Below are positions 8,400 to 16,570 of a stretch of DNA of 64,000 nt, in pieces. The translations under genes were made by a program, and so were the position numbers. Below the pieces are notes generated by a model. The model was not told the origin of the DNA. It worked only from the letters and a program-made list of their open reading frames with translations, and searched no databases. The first letter of the stretch is position 1. Each line of letters begins with the position of its first letter. Source of the stretch: Bythopirellula polymerisocia (lineage in GTDB: Bacteria; Planctomycetota; Planctomycetia; Pirellulales; Lacipirellulaceae); assembly GCF_007860015.1 (NCBI RefSeq), contig NZ_SJPS01000003.1, forward strand, positions 186,001-250,000, in the 5' to 3' direction.

Positions 8400-9665
8400 A
8401 TGAGAACCCCATTGGCAACTTCGCTATTATTTTTAGCGACGATTTTTTTCCCATCAAATACAAGCTCTGCTGAGAATTCCGACCAGGTTGTGAGTTATGA
8501 AACCTGGCCCCAATGGCGAGGCCCGCACCGCGACGGTAAGGTCTCTGGCGATCCATGGCCAGTTGAGCTCAAAGCGGACAATCTCAAACTCCAGTGGCGC
8601 GTACAATTAGGTCCGAGCTATTCTGGTCCAATTGTTAGCGGCGATCTCGTCTATACCACGGAAAGCCGCGACGGCAAGTCAGAGGTCGTCCTGGCATTCA
8701 ACCGCAAAACGGGTAAAGAAATCTGGCGGGCAGAGTGGGACGGGGCTATGTCTGTCCCCTTCTTTGCGGCCTCTAATGGAAGCTGGATCCGCTCGACTCC
8801 AGCCTGTGATGGAGAGCAGATTTACATTGCTGGAATGCGCGATGTGCTGGTTTGTCTTGATGCCAAGCAGGGAACAGAACGTTGGCGAGTCGATTTCTCT
8901 CAGCAGTTCTCGACACCGCTTCCCTCGTTCGGATTTGTTTGTTCTCCATTGGTGGATGCGCGCGCCGTGTACGTGCAAGCCGGCGCATCCGTTGCAAAAA
9001 TCGATAAAAACACGGGTGAAGTCCTCTGGCGTGCACTTCAAGACGAAGGAGGCATGAATGGATCAGCGTTCTCCTCCCCCGTGATCGCAGAGCTTGCAGG
9101 CAAGACGCAGCTTGTTGTCCAAACGCGGGAGTTTTTGGCTGGATTAGACATGCAGACTGGCGCGGAACTATGGCGGCAACCTGTCCCTTCCTTCCGCGGC
9201 ATGAATATCCTGACTCCAGTCGTCGTGGGCGACGCGATTTTTACGAGCAGTTATCAAAATAAATCCTGGCTCTATAAAATCACGAACGACGAAGAGAATT
9301 TCTCATCGGAAGAGTCGTGGAGTAACAATGCAAAAGGATACATGTCGACTCCCGTGATCATCGAAGGTCATGCCTATTTGCATTTGCAGAACGAGCGGTT
9401 CGCATGCATCAACCTCGAATCGGGCGAGCGAACCTGGACGTCAGAACCCTACGGAAAATACTGCAGCATGATCGCCAATGGCAATCGCATCCTGGCACTC
9501 GAATCCAGCGGCAGGCTGCTGTTGATCAATGCAAATCCCCAAGAATTCAAACTGATTGACGAACTCAAAGTCAGCGATTCCGAAACCTGGGCACATCTCG
9601 CAATCAGCGGCGATCAAATATTCGTTCGCGAACTAGATGGGCTGGCCACATTTCGTTGGAAATAG
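8400..9665 (+). CDS. Exported PQQ-like beta-propeller protein
   Basis: A 421-residue secreted protein of the PQQ-like/BamB-like propeller type common in planctomycetes. A signal peptide (about residues 1-24, ending SNTSSAEN) is followed by WPQWRGPHRDG and several propeller blades with the repeated pattern LDAKQGTERWRVDF, IDKNTGEVLWRAL and LDMQTGAELWRQP. There is no dehydrogenase catalytic motif, so a scaffold or binding role is more likely than quinoprotein catalysis. It is convergent with pyrF. Confidence 0.85.
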   Translation: MRTPLATSLLFLATIFFPSNTSSAENSDQVVSYETWPQWRGPHRDGKVSGDPWPVELKADNLKLQWRVQLGPSYSGPIVSGDLVYTTESRDGKSEVVLAFNRKTGKEIWRAEWDGAMSVPFFAASNGSWIRSTPACDGEQIYIAGMRDVLVCLDAKQGTERWRVDFSQQFSTPLPSFGFVCSPLVDARAVYVQAGASVAKIDKNTGEVLWRALQDEGGMNGSAFSSPVIAELAGKTQLVVQTREFLAGLDMQTGAELWRQPVPSFRGMNILTPVVVGDAIFTSSYQNKSWLYKITNDEENFSSEESWSNNAKGYMSTPVIIEGHAYLHLQNERFACINLESGERTWTSEPYGKYCSMIANGNRILALESSGRLLLINANPQEFKLIDELKVSDSETWAHLAISGDQIFVRELDGLATFRWK

Positions 9666-9710
9666 ATTTCACCTGACGCTCGTTCAACTCGCTCCTTGCG
9701 AACTGCATCA

Positions 9711-10631
9711 TCAAAGTTTGCCGACTGCGGTCTCGGCCCTCAGTTGGGCGATCATGTCTTCGGTTGCGGCGGCAACTGCATCCTGCCAGTTCGAATCGCC
9801 AAAACGATCTCTGTATTCAGGTCGCTGATGAGCAAAAATGATTCCGCGAGAATTGTTGATCACCGCCCCTAGACCCAGCGAATCAAATGCATGAGCCGTA
9901 TCCTTGGCCGTTCCACCTTGGCTACCATAGCCGGGTACCAGAAACCACGAGTTGGGCATCGCAGAGCGAAGTTCAGCTAGTTGATCAGGATAGGTTGCCC
10001 CTACCACCGCGCCGACACTACTGTAGCCGCTCTGGCCGAGAGTGCTGTTGGATTGCTCCGCAACATACTGGGCTACCATCCGATAAAGCGGTTGGCCATC
10101 GATCTGTTGATCTTGCAGCATGCCTCCACCAGGGTTAGAAGTTTTCACAAGTACAAAAAGGCCGGCTCCACTCTCTTTGGCCACTTCGACGAACGGCTCC
10201 AAACTATCCGCCCCAAGATACGGGCTGATCGTAAGTGCGTCAGCCCCCCAGACGCTACCTCGCCCGAGATACCCCCGGGCATACGCTTCGGCGGTCGACC
10301 CGATGTCATTTCGTTTGCCATCGAGTATTACCAACTGCCCCTTCTCTCGCGCATAGTTCATGACATTGGCCAATGCCACCATGCCACTCGGTCCGCACTC
10401 CTCAAAAAACGCCACTTGAGGTTTCACGGCGGGCACCAACGGCGCAACGACATCTATCACGCCTCGGCAGAACTTTTCGTAAGCCTCGGCACGTACCGTG
10501 TAGTTGTCTGCAAGATCCTGTCGGAACCCAGCAGGCAATTTATCCCAGCGAGGATCAAGCCCCACAACCACTGGATTCCTACATCGCCCGACAGCGGCAG
10601 CCAATTCGTCTCCAAAATGAGCCAATACCAT
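9711..10631 (-). CDS. pyrF: Orotidine 5'-phosphate decarboxylase, type 2
   Basis: A 306-residue enzyme converting OMP to UMP. The active-site motif LDGKRNDIGSTAEAYA and the phosphate-binding segment near VVGATYPDQL and PGYGSQGG fit the longer type-2 pyrF family. It stands alone, convergent with the propeller gene. Confidence 0.93.
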   Translation of the reverse strand: MVLAHFGDELAAAVGRCRNPVVVGLDPRWDKLPAGFRQDLADNYTVRAEAYEKFCRGVIDVVAPLVPAVKPQVAFFEECGPSGMVALANVMNYAREKGQLVILDGKRNDIGSTAEAYARGYLGRGSVWGADALTISPYLGADSLEPFVEVAKESGAGLFVLVKTSNPGGGMLQDQQIDGQPLYRMVAQYVAEQSNSTLGQSGYSSVGAVVGATYPDQLAELRSAMPNSWFLVPGYGSQGGTAKDTAHAFDSLGLGAVINNSRGIIFAHQRPEYRDRFGDSNWQDAVAAATEDMIAQLRAETAVGKL

Positions 10632-10844
10632 GTCCTTTTGATTGGTTTAATTGAGAAAGCAACTCCTCCGCATGATAGGCTTATTCGGGGCAGTTTCTCA
10701 ATGCCGCCGGGAGAAGTGATCGCACCCATGAATTCAGCGTTGCAATCGAAGAGCTGATCTGAAATACTGGTAGCTTGCCGCAAATAGGCTGTTGAGTTCG
10801 CTAGCCTCTTGTTGGCGAACGTAGGAATGAATTGTAATTAAGTT

Positions 10845-10918
10845 CGGGCCGTAGCGCAGCCTGGTAGCGCGTTTGACTGGGGGTCAAAAGGTCGCAAGTT
10901 CGAATCTTGTCGGCCCGA
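10845..10918 (+). tRNA. tRNA-Pro (anticodon GGG)
   Basis: A 74-base cloverleaf: acceptor arms CGGGCCG (10845-10851) and CGGCCCG (10911-10917) pair perfectly with discriminator A; the D-arm is GCGCAGCCTGGTAGCGC; the anticodon arm is TTTGA-CTGGGGG-TCAAA with anticodon GGG; and the T-arm holds GTTCGAATC. The CCA end is not encoded. An integrase lies directly downstream, so the 3' half is a likely attachment site. Confidence 0.95.
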
Positions 10919-10991
10919 CTTTACTTAACTGTAAGCCTAACAAGAGTTTGTGTTACCTGCCGACGTTCGGCAGTGAGGCGTTTTCCAGGGA

Positions 10992-11017
10992 GCCAAGCGG
11001 GTATATACCCGCTTGGC
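10992..11017. promoter_or_regulatory. Perfect 26-bp palindrome between tRNA-Pro and integrase
   Basis: The half-site GCCAAGCGGGTAT is followed immediately by its exact reverse complement, with no spacer. No U-tract follows, so it is not a standard terminator. It lies 28 bases upstream of the integrase start, where an excisionase or regulator site would be expected. Confidence 0.6.
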
Positions 11018-11045
11018 GTTCCACTAGATATGGGAGCGTTTCACC

Positions 11046-12278
11046 ATGCCGCGTCTTTCTTTCCAAACACCGAAGTACCGCAAACACCGCGCAAGTGGGC
11101 AAGCTATTGTCGAACTCAGTGGTCATCGCCACTATCTTGGACCTCACGGAACCAAAGCCAGTAAGCTCGAGTATGATCGGCTGGTTTCTGAATGGTTAGC
11201 ATCTGGGCGGCGGGCAATCGGCGCTGACAACGAAGCCGCGAGCATCACCGTTTCAGAATTGATTCTCGCCTATTGGAAGTTCGTCGCTCAGCACTACGTC
11301 AAAAATGGGAAGCCCTCTACAGAACAAAGTTCTATTCGATGGGCCCTGCAGCCCTTCAAGGACTTGTACGGCAGAACCCTTGCAGCCGAGTTTGGCCCCC
11401 TAGCGCTCAAGGCGGTCCGCTTGAATTACATGCAAGCGGGACTCAGCCGCCGGAGTATCAATCAAAATACAAGGCGATTGGTAAGAGTTTTTAGGTGAGC
11501 AGCGGCGGAAGAACTAATTCCGCCTTCTGTCCCCCAAGCGCTGAGTATGGTTGCGGGCCTGCGTCAAGGACGGACGGAGGCAAGAGAAACTGCTCCCGTC
11601 CTCCCTGTACCTGACGATATTGTCGAGGCCACGTTGCCTCACATGCCGGTTGTGGTTGGCGATATGGTACGGCTTCAACGACTCGCTGGGATGAGACCCA
11701 ACGAGGTTTGCATACTCCGGCCCTGTGATCTAGATCGAAATGCCAACGTGTGGGTTTATCGGCCTGAGTCTCACAAGACTGAACACCACGGCCGTGAGCG
11801 ATTGATATTCCTCGGACCAAAGGCTCAAGTTGTGTTGTTGAAGTATCTGGCGCGAGACTCACAAGCTTATTGCTTTCGGCCAGCGGAGAGCGAAGCGAAG
11901 CGAAGGGCACAAGCCCATGCAGATCGAAGAACACCCCCCACCTGCGGAAATCATCCTGGCTCGAATCGAGTAGCCAAGCCAAAACGTCAAGCTGGTGCGA
12001 GATACTCCACCGACAGCTATCGTCGGGCAATCCAGCGGGCCTGCGATCGAGCATTCCCCTCGGCAGAGGGTATGAAAAGCGAGGATTTGGCCAATTGGCA
12101 ATCATCTCACCGCTGGGCACCGATTCAACTACGCCATTCGGCAGCAACGGAGATCCGAAAGAAATTCGGGCTAGAAGCTGCTCAAATCGTACTAGGCCAC
12201 AGCAAAGCCGACGTCACCCAGATTTACGCGGAACGCGACGTAACAAAGGGACTGCAAGTGGCTCAATTGATTGGCTAA
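11046..12278 (+). pseudogene. Tyrosine site-specific integrase with in-frame TGA
   Basis: The frame from 11046 to 12278 encodes a phage-type tyrosine recombinase interrupted once by TGA at 11496-11498. The N-terminal part (150 codons) holds the arm-binding and SAM-like domains. After the stop, the same frame continues AAAEELIPPSVPQALS, exactly the context in which relatives read VFRWAAAEEL, so the TGA replaces a Trp codon. The catalytic part keeps Arg (LAGMRPNEV), Lys (ESHKTEH), the LGHS box and the nucleophile Tyr (TQIYAERD). The HxxR box reads IQLR, so its His is missing as well. Either the gene is dead or it needs readthrough. It starts 127 bases after tRNA-Pro. Confidence 0.85.
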
Positions 12279-12390
12279 AATTAGGAGGGTTGAAATCGCA
12301 TAGCCACAAACTGCTCATATACGCCTGGTAGATTGGATGCAATTACTTCCGTGGAACGGGTCGGATCAGCTCAGAACAGGAGTTTACTCG

Positions 12391-12993
12391 ATGGAAGTTG
12401 ACAGCAAGTCATTGAAAGAAATTGAAGCTATAACTTTGCAGAGGCTGAATTGGCTCAGTGAAGATCTACAGAAATTAAAACGGAAATCAATTCAACGAAG
12501 ACTAGAATCGAAACAAAATATACAAAACATTAATTCGGCCGTGAATTTCATTTCCTATCTAGATAAGGCTGAAGCCCTGACTCTGCTGGAAACCTTGAGT
12601 GATTTGGAGAATCATTTTTCTTTTCTCTGCGATACGGCCATCGAGAAAACTGAGGAACTCAAGAACACTAACAGTTTCGATGAAGCAGTTTTATTGATTT
12701 GTGATGTAATGGCCATAGCTGGGCTCGAGCCAGCTTGCGAGTATTTAAACGGCGAACAACATCTTGCTGATATGAAGTCCAAGGATTCGAGGATAAAAGG
12801 TGGCTTAGGCACAAAGAAACTCACTACCCAGGAGCATGAGCAATGGCTCAAGGATGAACTGCCCCTAGTTCGAGGCCAAAATATGCCGTTTCACAAAGTT
12901 GCCCGAGCTCTACGCAACAAACACAATTACGAAGTCTGTCCGAAAACGATACGCAAAAGGGCGATTGAACTGAAGCTTTGGGAAAACGCTTAG
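12391..12993 (+). CDS. Hypothetical island protein, helical
   Basis: A 200-residue protein of unknown function. The ATG at 12391 is chosen because an AGGAG lies just upstream; the frame is open from 12337. The first 100 residues are predicted coiled-coil-like by eye (charged heptads, ITLQRLNWLSEDLQKLKRK). The C-terminal 50 residues (LKDELPLVRGQNMPFHKVA to the end) look like a basic helical, possibly DNA-binding, segment. Its A/T-rich, Lys-rich codon use differs from the flanking chromosome, consistent with transfer. Confidence 0.6.
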   Translation: MEVDSKSLKEIEAITLQRLNWLSEDLQKLKRKSIQRRLESKQNIQNINSAVNFISYLDKAEALTLLETLSDLENHFSFLCDTAIEKTEELKNTNSFDEAVLLICDVMAIAGLEPACEYLNGEQHLADMKSKDSRIKGGLGTKKLTTQEHEQWLKDELPLVRGQNMPFHKVARALRNKHNYEVCPKTIRKRAIELKLWENA

Positions 12994-13023
12994 CGGTTTC
13001 CAAGAAATCGCTTAGCGGTTTCC
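12987..13023. repeat. Two direct 15-bp repeats, operator-like
   Basis: CGCTTAGCGGTTTCC occurs at 12987-13001 and 13009-13023, a period of 22 bp (about two helical turns). Each copy contains the near-palindrome CGCTTAGCG. The first copy overlaps the stop of the upstream ORF and the pair precedes the DUF1580 gene by about 100 bases. Confidence 0.6.
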
Positions 13024-13124
13024 CATTTCGGGCTTTTTAAGCCTACTTTTCGTTTTTCATTCCATGGCGTTTGCATTCTAATTAATCCTGTAGTTGGTCA
13101 CATCACACCAAACAGGAGCAACCC

Positions 13125-13442
13125 GTGGAAGAGCATTGCCTCAATTCTGACATCGACATATTTGTCGAAGATCGAATAACACTCAACCAACTAGCTAAAG
13201 AGCTCGAGAAAAGTCCAAGCACTACTTGGCGTTGGTATCTTAGTGGCGCGAACGGCGTCAAACTCGAAACCTTTGTGGAGGGCGGTCGTCGCTATACGAC
13301 CCGTCAAGCCCACCGTAGATTCCAGCAGCGATGCACGGATGCTGCCAATGGAAACACTAATAAACCTTCGGTTCATACAGCCTCAAGACGCATGAGGGAA
13401 TATCAAAAGGCTGAGTTGGAGCTCAAAAAACAGGGATTCTAG
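13125..13442 (+). CDS. DUF1580-like small regulator, excisionase position
   Basis: A 105-residue protein with GTG start and CAGGAG six bases upstream. The segment ITLNQLAKELEKSPSTTWRW followed by the GGRRYTTRQAHRRF block matches the DUF1580 family, which I know mainly from planctomycetes and which resembles a short helix-turn-helix (AlpA/excisionase-like) fold. Its position after the integrase and next to operator-like repeats suggests control of excision or of the replication genes downstream. This role is inferred. Confidence 0.65.
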   Translation: MEEHCLNSDIDIFVEDRITLNQLAKELEKSPSTTWRWYLSGANGVKLETFVEGGRRYTTRQAHRRFQQRCTDAANGNTNKPSVHTASRRMREYQKAELELKKQGF

Positions 13443-13483
13443 TTCGTTCTGGCAAGAAACATTCATACTTCATGGAGAACAAT

Positions 13484-13924
13484 ATGTCGCGCATTCGAAA
13501 TATCAAGTCGGGGATTTCGTTCAACGACTCGAATCCAGTCACCCTAATTAATCGATCTGAATTTAAGGCTATAAGCGATGTAGCGCAGGTTGCCGAACAC
13601 TACCGAAGCTATCACCCGCGCTGCCAAGTGGGTGAAAAGGAAAAAAAGTTGATCAGGGCACGATTCAACGAGGGCTATAGCGCAGAAGACCTCAAGCTCG
13701 CAATCGACGGCTGCCACAAAAGCCCATTTCATTGTGGGCAAAACTCGAACGGGCGGAAGTATCAGACGCTCGAGCTGATCTTCCGGAACGCGAGCAAGGT
13801 TAATCAATTCATCGAACTAGCAGGTGCTCGAGAGGTTCCTTTACTGTCGGAAAAATCTCATCGCTCGCACTTTGCCATCAAATCCTGGATCCAAAAACGT
13901 TTAGGAGGAACCAACAATGAATAA
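13484..13924 (+). CDS. Phage-replication-like protein
   Basis: About 146 residues. I prefer the ATG at 13484 because GGAGAA sits just upstream; an in-frame ATG lies at 13472. The central block IRARFNEGYSAEDLKLAIDG, then HKSPFHCGQN and LELIFRNASKVNQFIEL, resembles the conserved C-terminal domain found in phage replication-initiation and DnaD-like proteins. The stop overlaps the next start by 8 bases, so the two ORFs are probably translationally coupled. Confidence 0.55.
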   Translation: MSRIRNIKSGISFNDSNPVTLINRSEFKAISDVAQVAEHYRSYHPRCQVGEKEKKLIRARFNEGYSAEDLKLAIDGCHKSPFHCGQNSNGRKYQTLELIFRNASKVNQFIELAGAREVPLLSEKSHRSHFAIKSWIQKRLGGTNNE

Positions 13925-14594
13925 CATCAAATCACAAGTAGTCGAGATAATCGCTAGGGCCGTGGCAATTCTAGCGAGTTCCATTCGGATAGAAGTTGAC
14001 GAGTTTCTGCTCGAGAGTTATCGGATCGCCCTTCAGGACGTAGCTCCCGAAAAGATCGAGCGAGCGATCGAGATAGTCCTGCAGGGAGATTTTCAGTTCA
14101 TGCCGACGCCTGGCAGGCTTCGGTTTATAGCGCGGTCGGGCGTTGCATCGCTAGAATATCGAGCAGATATTGCCTGGCATGAATTCGATCAGGCAGTAGG
14201 TCGTTATGGGGGAGATTGCTCAGTCAGCTTTGATGACGGGCTTATCAATGCCACCGTGAGGTCCCTGGGGGGATGGCCTTATTGCTGTGAAAAAACGGGG
14301 GATGACTATAACGTGTGGCTTAAAAAAGAATTCAAAGAAACCTACTGCCGACTGTGGAGTTGTGATGATGTGAGTAGTGACTTACGCGCTCCGTTGACCG
14401 GTCGTCTTGCCCTCGCGAACTCCGGTTACGCGGAAGATGAGCTAGGCAAATACAAGGCATTCACTGGAGGGATCGAATCGATCCCGACGGAGCAGCCCGT
14501 GCTGCTGCCACCTAGCGATGCCATCCAAAGCATAGGGCATCCGAGAGGTGGCGAACCAAAGCAGCTGCTATTCGACAGGCTTTGGAATTCATGA
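13917..14594 (+). CDS. Phage-like protein, possible replication accessory
   Basis: A 225-residue protein preceded by GGAGGAA and overlapping the upstream ORF. The N-terminal 75 residues (EFLLESYRIALQDVAPEKIE, MPTPGRLRFIA) look like helicase-loader or replisome-accessory proteins of phages. The middle (FDDGLINATVRSLGGWPYCC, then EFKETYCRLW) resembles the DUF6475-type domain often found with them. No ATPase motif is visible, so it would be a loader or adaptor, not a helicase. Assignment is by resemblance only. Confidence 0.5.
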   Translation: MNNIKSQVVEIIARAVAILASSIRIEVDEFLLESYRIALQDVAPEKIERAIEIVLQGDFQFMPTPGRLRFIARSGVASLEYRADIAWHEFDQAVGRYGGDCSVSFDDGLINATVRSLGGWPYCCEKTGDDYNVWLKKEFKETYCRLWSCDDVSSDLRAPLTGRLALANSGYAEDELGKYKAFTGGIESIPTEQPVLLPPSDAIQSIGHPRGGEPKQLLFDRLWNS

Positions 14595-14629
14595 TCGTTA
14601 CCTAAGTGTTGCCAAGAGGGCACAAAAAC

Positions 14630-14658
14630 GCCTCAGCCGGAGTAAATCCGGCTGAGGC
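14630..14658. terminator. Strong hairpin after the replication-like genes
   Basis: GCCTCAGCCGGA and TCCGGCTGAGGC form a perfect 12-bp stem around GTAAA, 36 bases after the stop at 14594. It is flanked by AAAAA on the left and TTGTAATTT on the right, so it could terminate in both directions. Confidence 0.75.
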
Positions 14659-15379
14659 TTGTAATTTGAGGAAGAGCTTGAAACTTCCCAGAACGATCCT
14701 AACTGAATGGGTTCGAATGTGGAAGCGGGTTACGTTGCGACGGTACTTTTTCCCGACCAAAAAAGAATCGTGTCAGAAAAGCACCGGGGTTAGAACCTCC
14801 CCCGGGTGGAAGTCGCCCTTCGTGGAGTATTTTTCGGTCCACGGGGTGTGAAGCGTCGAAACGGTGGGTTTACCTCGCAAGAGGGTTTATTCCAGGCAAC
14901 AGGCTGATACTTGATTCAGCATTACCGCATCCGTCCTGGTCGAAATCCGACAATTTTTAAAACTGCCGGCATAAGACACTTTACGGCTCCCTGAAATAGC
15001 AGTCATTCAGCTCGACGAAATATCGAAACCGTTAAGCAACACGCTTAAGTCGGATGGGAATGCGGTACGAACTTAACCAGAATCAAAAATCAGAATCTCG
15101 GCACCAGGTGGTCGTCAATCGGTATGTTTGCAATGCTGCTGCGAGCTTGACCGCGCATTAAGCTGGAAAGAATCCCTAATGTGCAGCTGCTGGAAGTGAC
15201 CAATTTTTTTCACGCCGCAGGTTGCACTGGAAAGGGAAGTTGCGACCGTCAGTTTGCGACCGTCAGAATCGCAACAGGCAACTACTCGCTTTCCCCACAT
15301 CGATGTTTACATTCCTTCACAAAAGTAGCTAAGTTGCCTATGTCATCACTTCAGACCGATTAAACGGCAAGGAAAACGG
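14659..15379. other. Non-coding stretch of the island
   Basis: No gene is supported in about 720 bases. Short open frames here lack ribosome-binding sites and recognisable motifs. A small tandem repeat (GCGACCGTCAG twice, near 15240-15267) is the only local structure noted. Confidence 0.4.
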
Positions 15380-15805
15380 ATGGAAATTCAAACAGGCGAA
15401 CGTGGGCGGGATGGAAAGTTCACCAAAGGCAATCCGGGTGGACCCGGAAGACCTCGCAAGGAACGAGAAGCGTACTACATGCAGGCCTTCTGTCATGTTC
15501 TTGGTCCTGGCGCGCTGGCTGAGATCGTCGATGCGATGCGAGAAAAGGCCTTGGGCGGTTCCGTGGCGGCTGCCCGGTTGCTCATGGAATTTGCGATGGG
15601 CAAGCCCCTCATGCAGCTTGAAGTTTCGGCCTCAGAAGGAGAGGAATTCCGCGTCGCAGGCATGTCGCCTGGGGCGATGCAGCAGAAGTACCTCAATCGG
15701 CTGCTGGAGAAGATTCAGGAACGGCTGGATTACGAAAAGACCCTGGAAGCCCAAGGTTATCAAGTGAAATTCTCGCACGGTGTTGATGAAGACAGCGGCG
15801 AGTAG
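15380..15805 (+). CDS. DUF5681 protein, terminase-small-subunit-like
   Basis: A 141-residue protein beginning MEIQTGERGRDGKFTKGNPG and continuing GPGRPRKER, the signature of DUF5681. This family is commonly found beside phage terminase genes and is thought to be small-terminase-like (family knowledge, not proof). AAGGAAA precedes the ATG. A C-terminal helix (MQQKYLNRLLEKIQERLDYE) may mediate oligomerisation. No large terminase follows within the window. Confidence 0.65.
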   Translation: MEIQTGERGRDGKFTKGNPGGPGRPRKEREAYYMQAFCHVLGPGALAEIVDAMREKALGGSVAAARLLMEFAMGKPLMQLEVSASEGEEFRVAGMSPGAMQQKYLNRLLEKIQERLDYEKTLEAQGYQVKFSHGVDEDSGE

Positions 15806-16570
15806 CAAGTGGGATAAAATTCGTCCCCCGTGCCTGTCGGCAGTTCCAAGTGAATGACCTGGAGCTGCTGCACCGAGCAGCTGATTTTCGGTCAGTTCTC
15901 GGCACGTCGATTTCGGGCAAAATCTTAGTGACGTTGGCGCAAGAAGATCCATCAGCCAAATTGCTGATGGCGATCGGTGCCAGCAAACTGACGTTTCTCG
16001 GTTTCTCCATGGCCGTCGACGCTTCCCCCGTTAGGGGGGCACTAACTGCAGAGGTGATTCTCACCTCAGCGCCGTAGCAAAATCGCTTCCAGGGGGCGGT
16101 TGATGCAACTTCAGAGAGTTGGAACTGGTGGCCATGACCAGCGGTGGGCGTGGCTTCAGAAAACTGGCCGTCTGCCGGACGATACTGCTCCCCTAATTAG
16201 GCATTTAGATCCCAGGGATTGACACGTGCAAGTGCATCGCCGGTTTGTAGTATGGCTGCAAGGCTTCGTAGAGTCGTGTCAGCAACTACGTTATCTCAGC
16301 TTGTGACGGAAAAAACAGCTTAGGGCCAAAAATCCCCAATCAAAAGAAGGTTTTTTCAAAGTCTGAATTCTCGGACGTTTCGGCGATCAGCTCTGTCTCA
16401 CCAACGCAATGTGTTTTAGACGCTACAGCTACAGTGGTGCCTGGTACACTTGTAACGTGAATTTTGAGTCTAAACTGGCGACACTAAGCAAGAAACAAGT
16501 ACGCTGGGCAATCGCTGCTTTAACGGCTTTACCTCCTTGGAAGAAGTGGCACGCACCGCGGTTTCTTTAA
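15806..16570. other. Intergenic region with dispersed-repeat copy A
   Basis: No supported protein gene. The central part holds repeat copy A. A 37-codon GTG frame (16457-16570, MNFESKLATLSKKQVRWAIA and on) exists next to the 3' end of the RHS gene on the opposite strand but has no ribosome-binding site and no known motif. Confidence 0.4.
16100..16390 (-). repeat. Degenerate dispersed repeat, copy A
   Basis: This segment aligns with copy C near 35.7-36.0 kb over about 290 bases at roughly two-thirds identity; GTCAGCAACTACGTTATCTC is identical in both. Read on the minus strand, both copies keep the same frame for about 24 codons (LRDNVVAD, two variable residues, LRSLAA and on to DAL), with many differences at third positions, as if derived from a protein gene. 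It lies just downstream of the RHS gene. Confidence 0.7.

Noticed and set aside
10992..11017. Palindrome as an intrinsic terminator of tRNA-Pro
   Set aside because: There is no U-tract on either side, and a loop-less palindrome is a poor hairpin.
14606..14851. 81-codon plus-strand frame after the replication genes
   Set aside because: It runs through a perfect terminator hairpin and has no ribosome-binding site or motif.
10845..15805. Direct repeat of the tRNA-Pro 3' end as the right attachment site
   Set aside because: I looked for GTTCGAATC and CGGCCCGA copies downstream and found none convincing.
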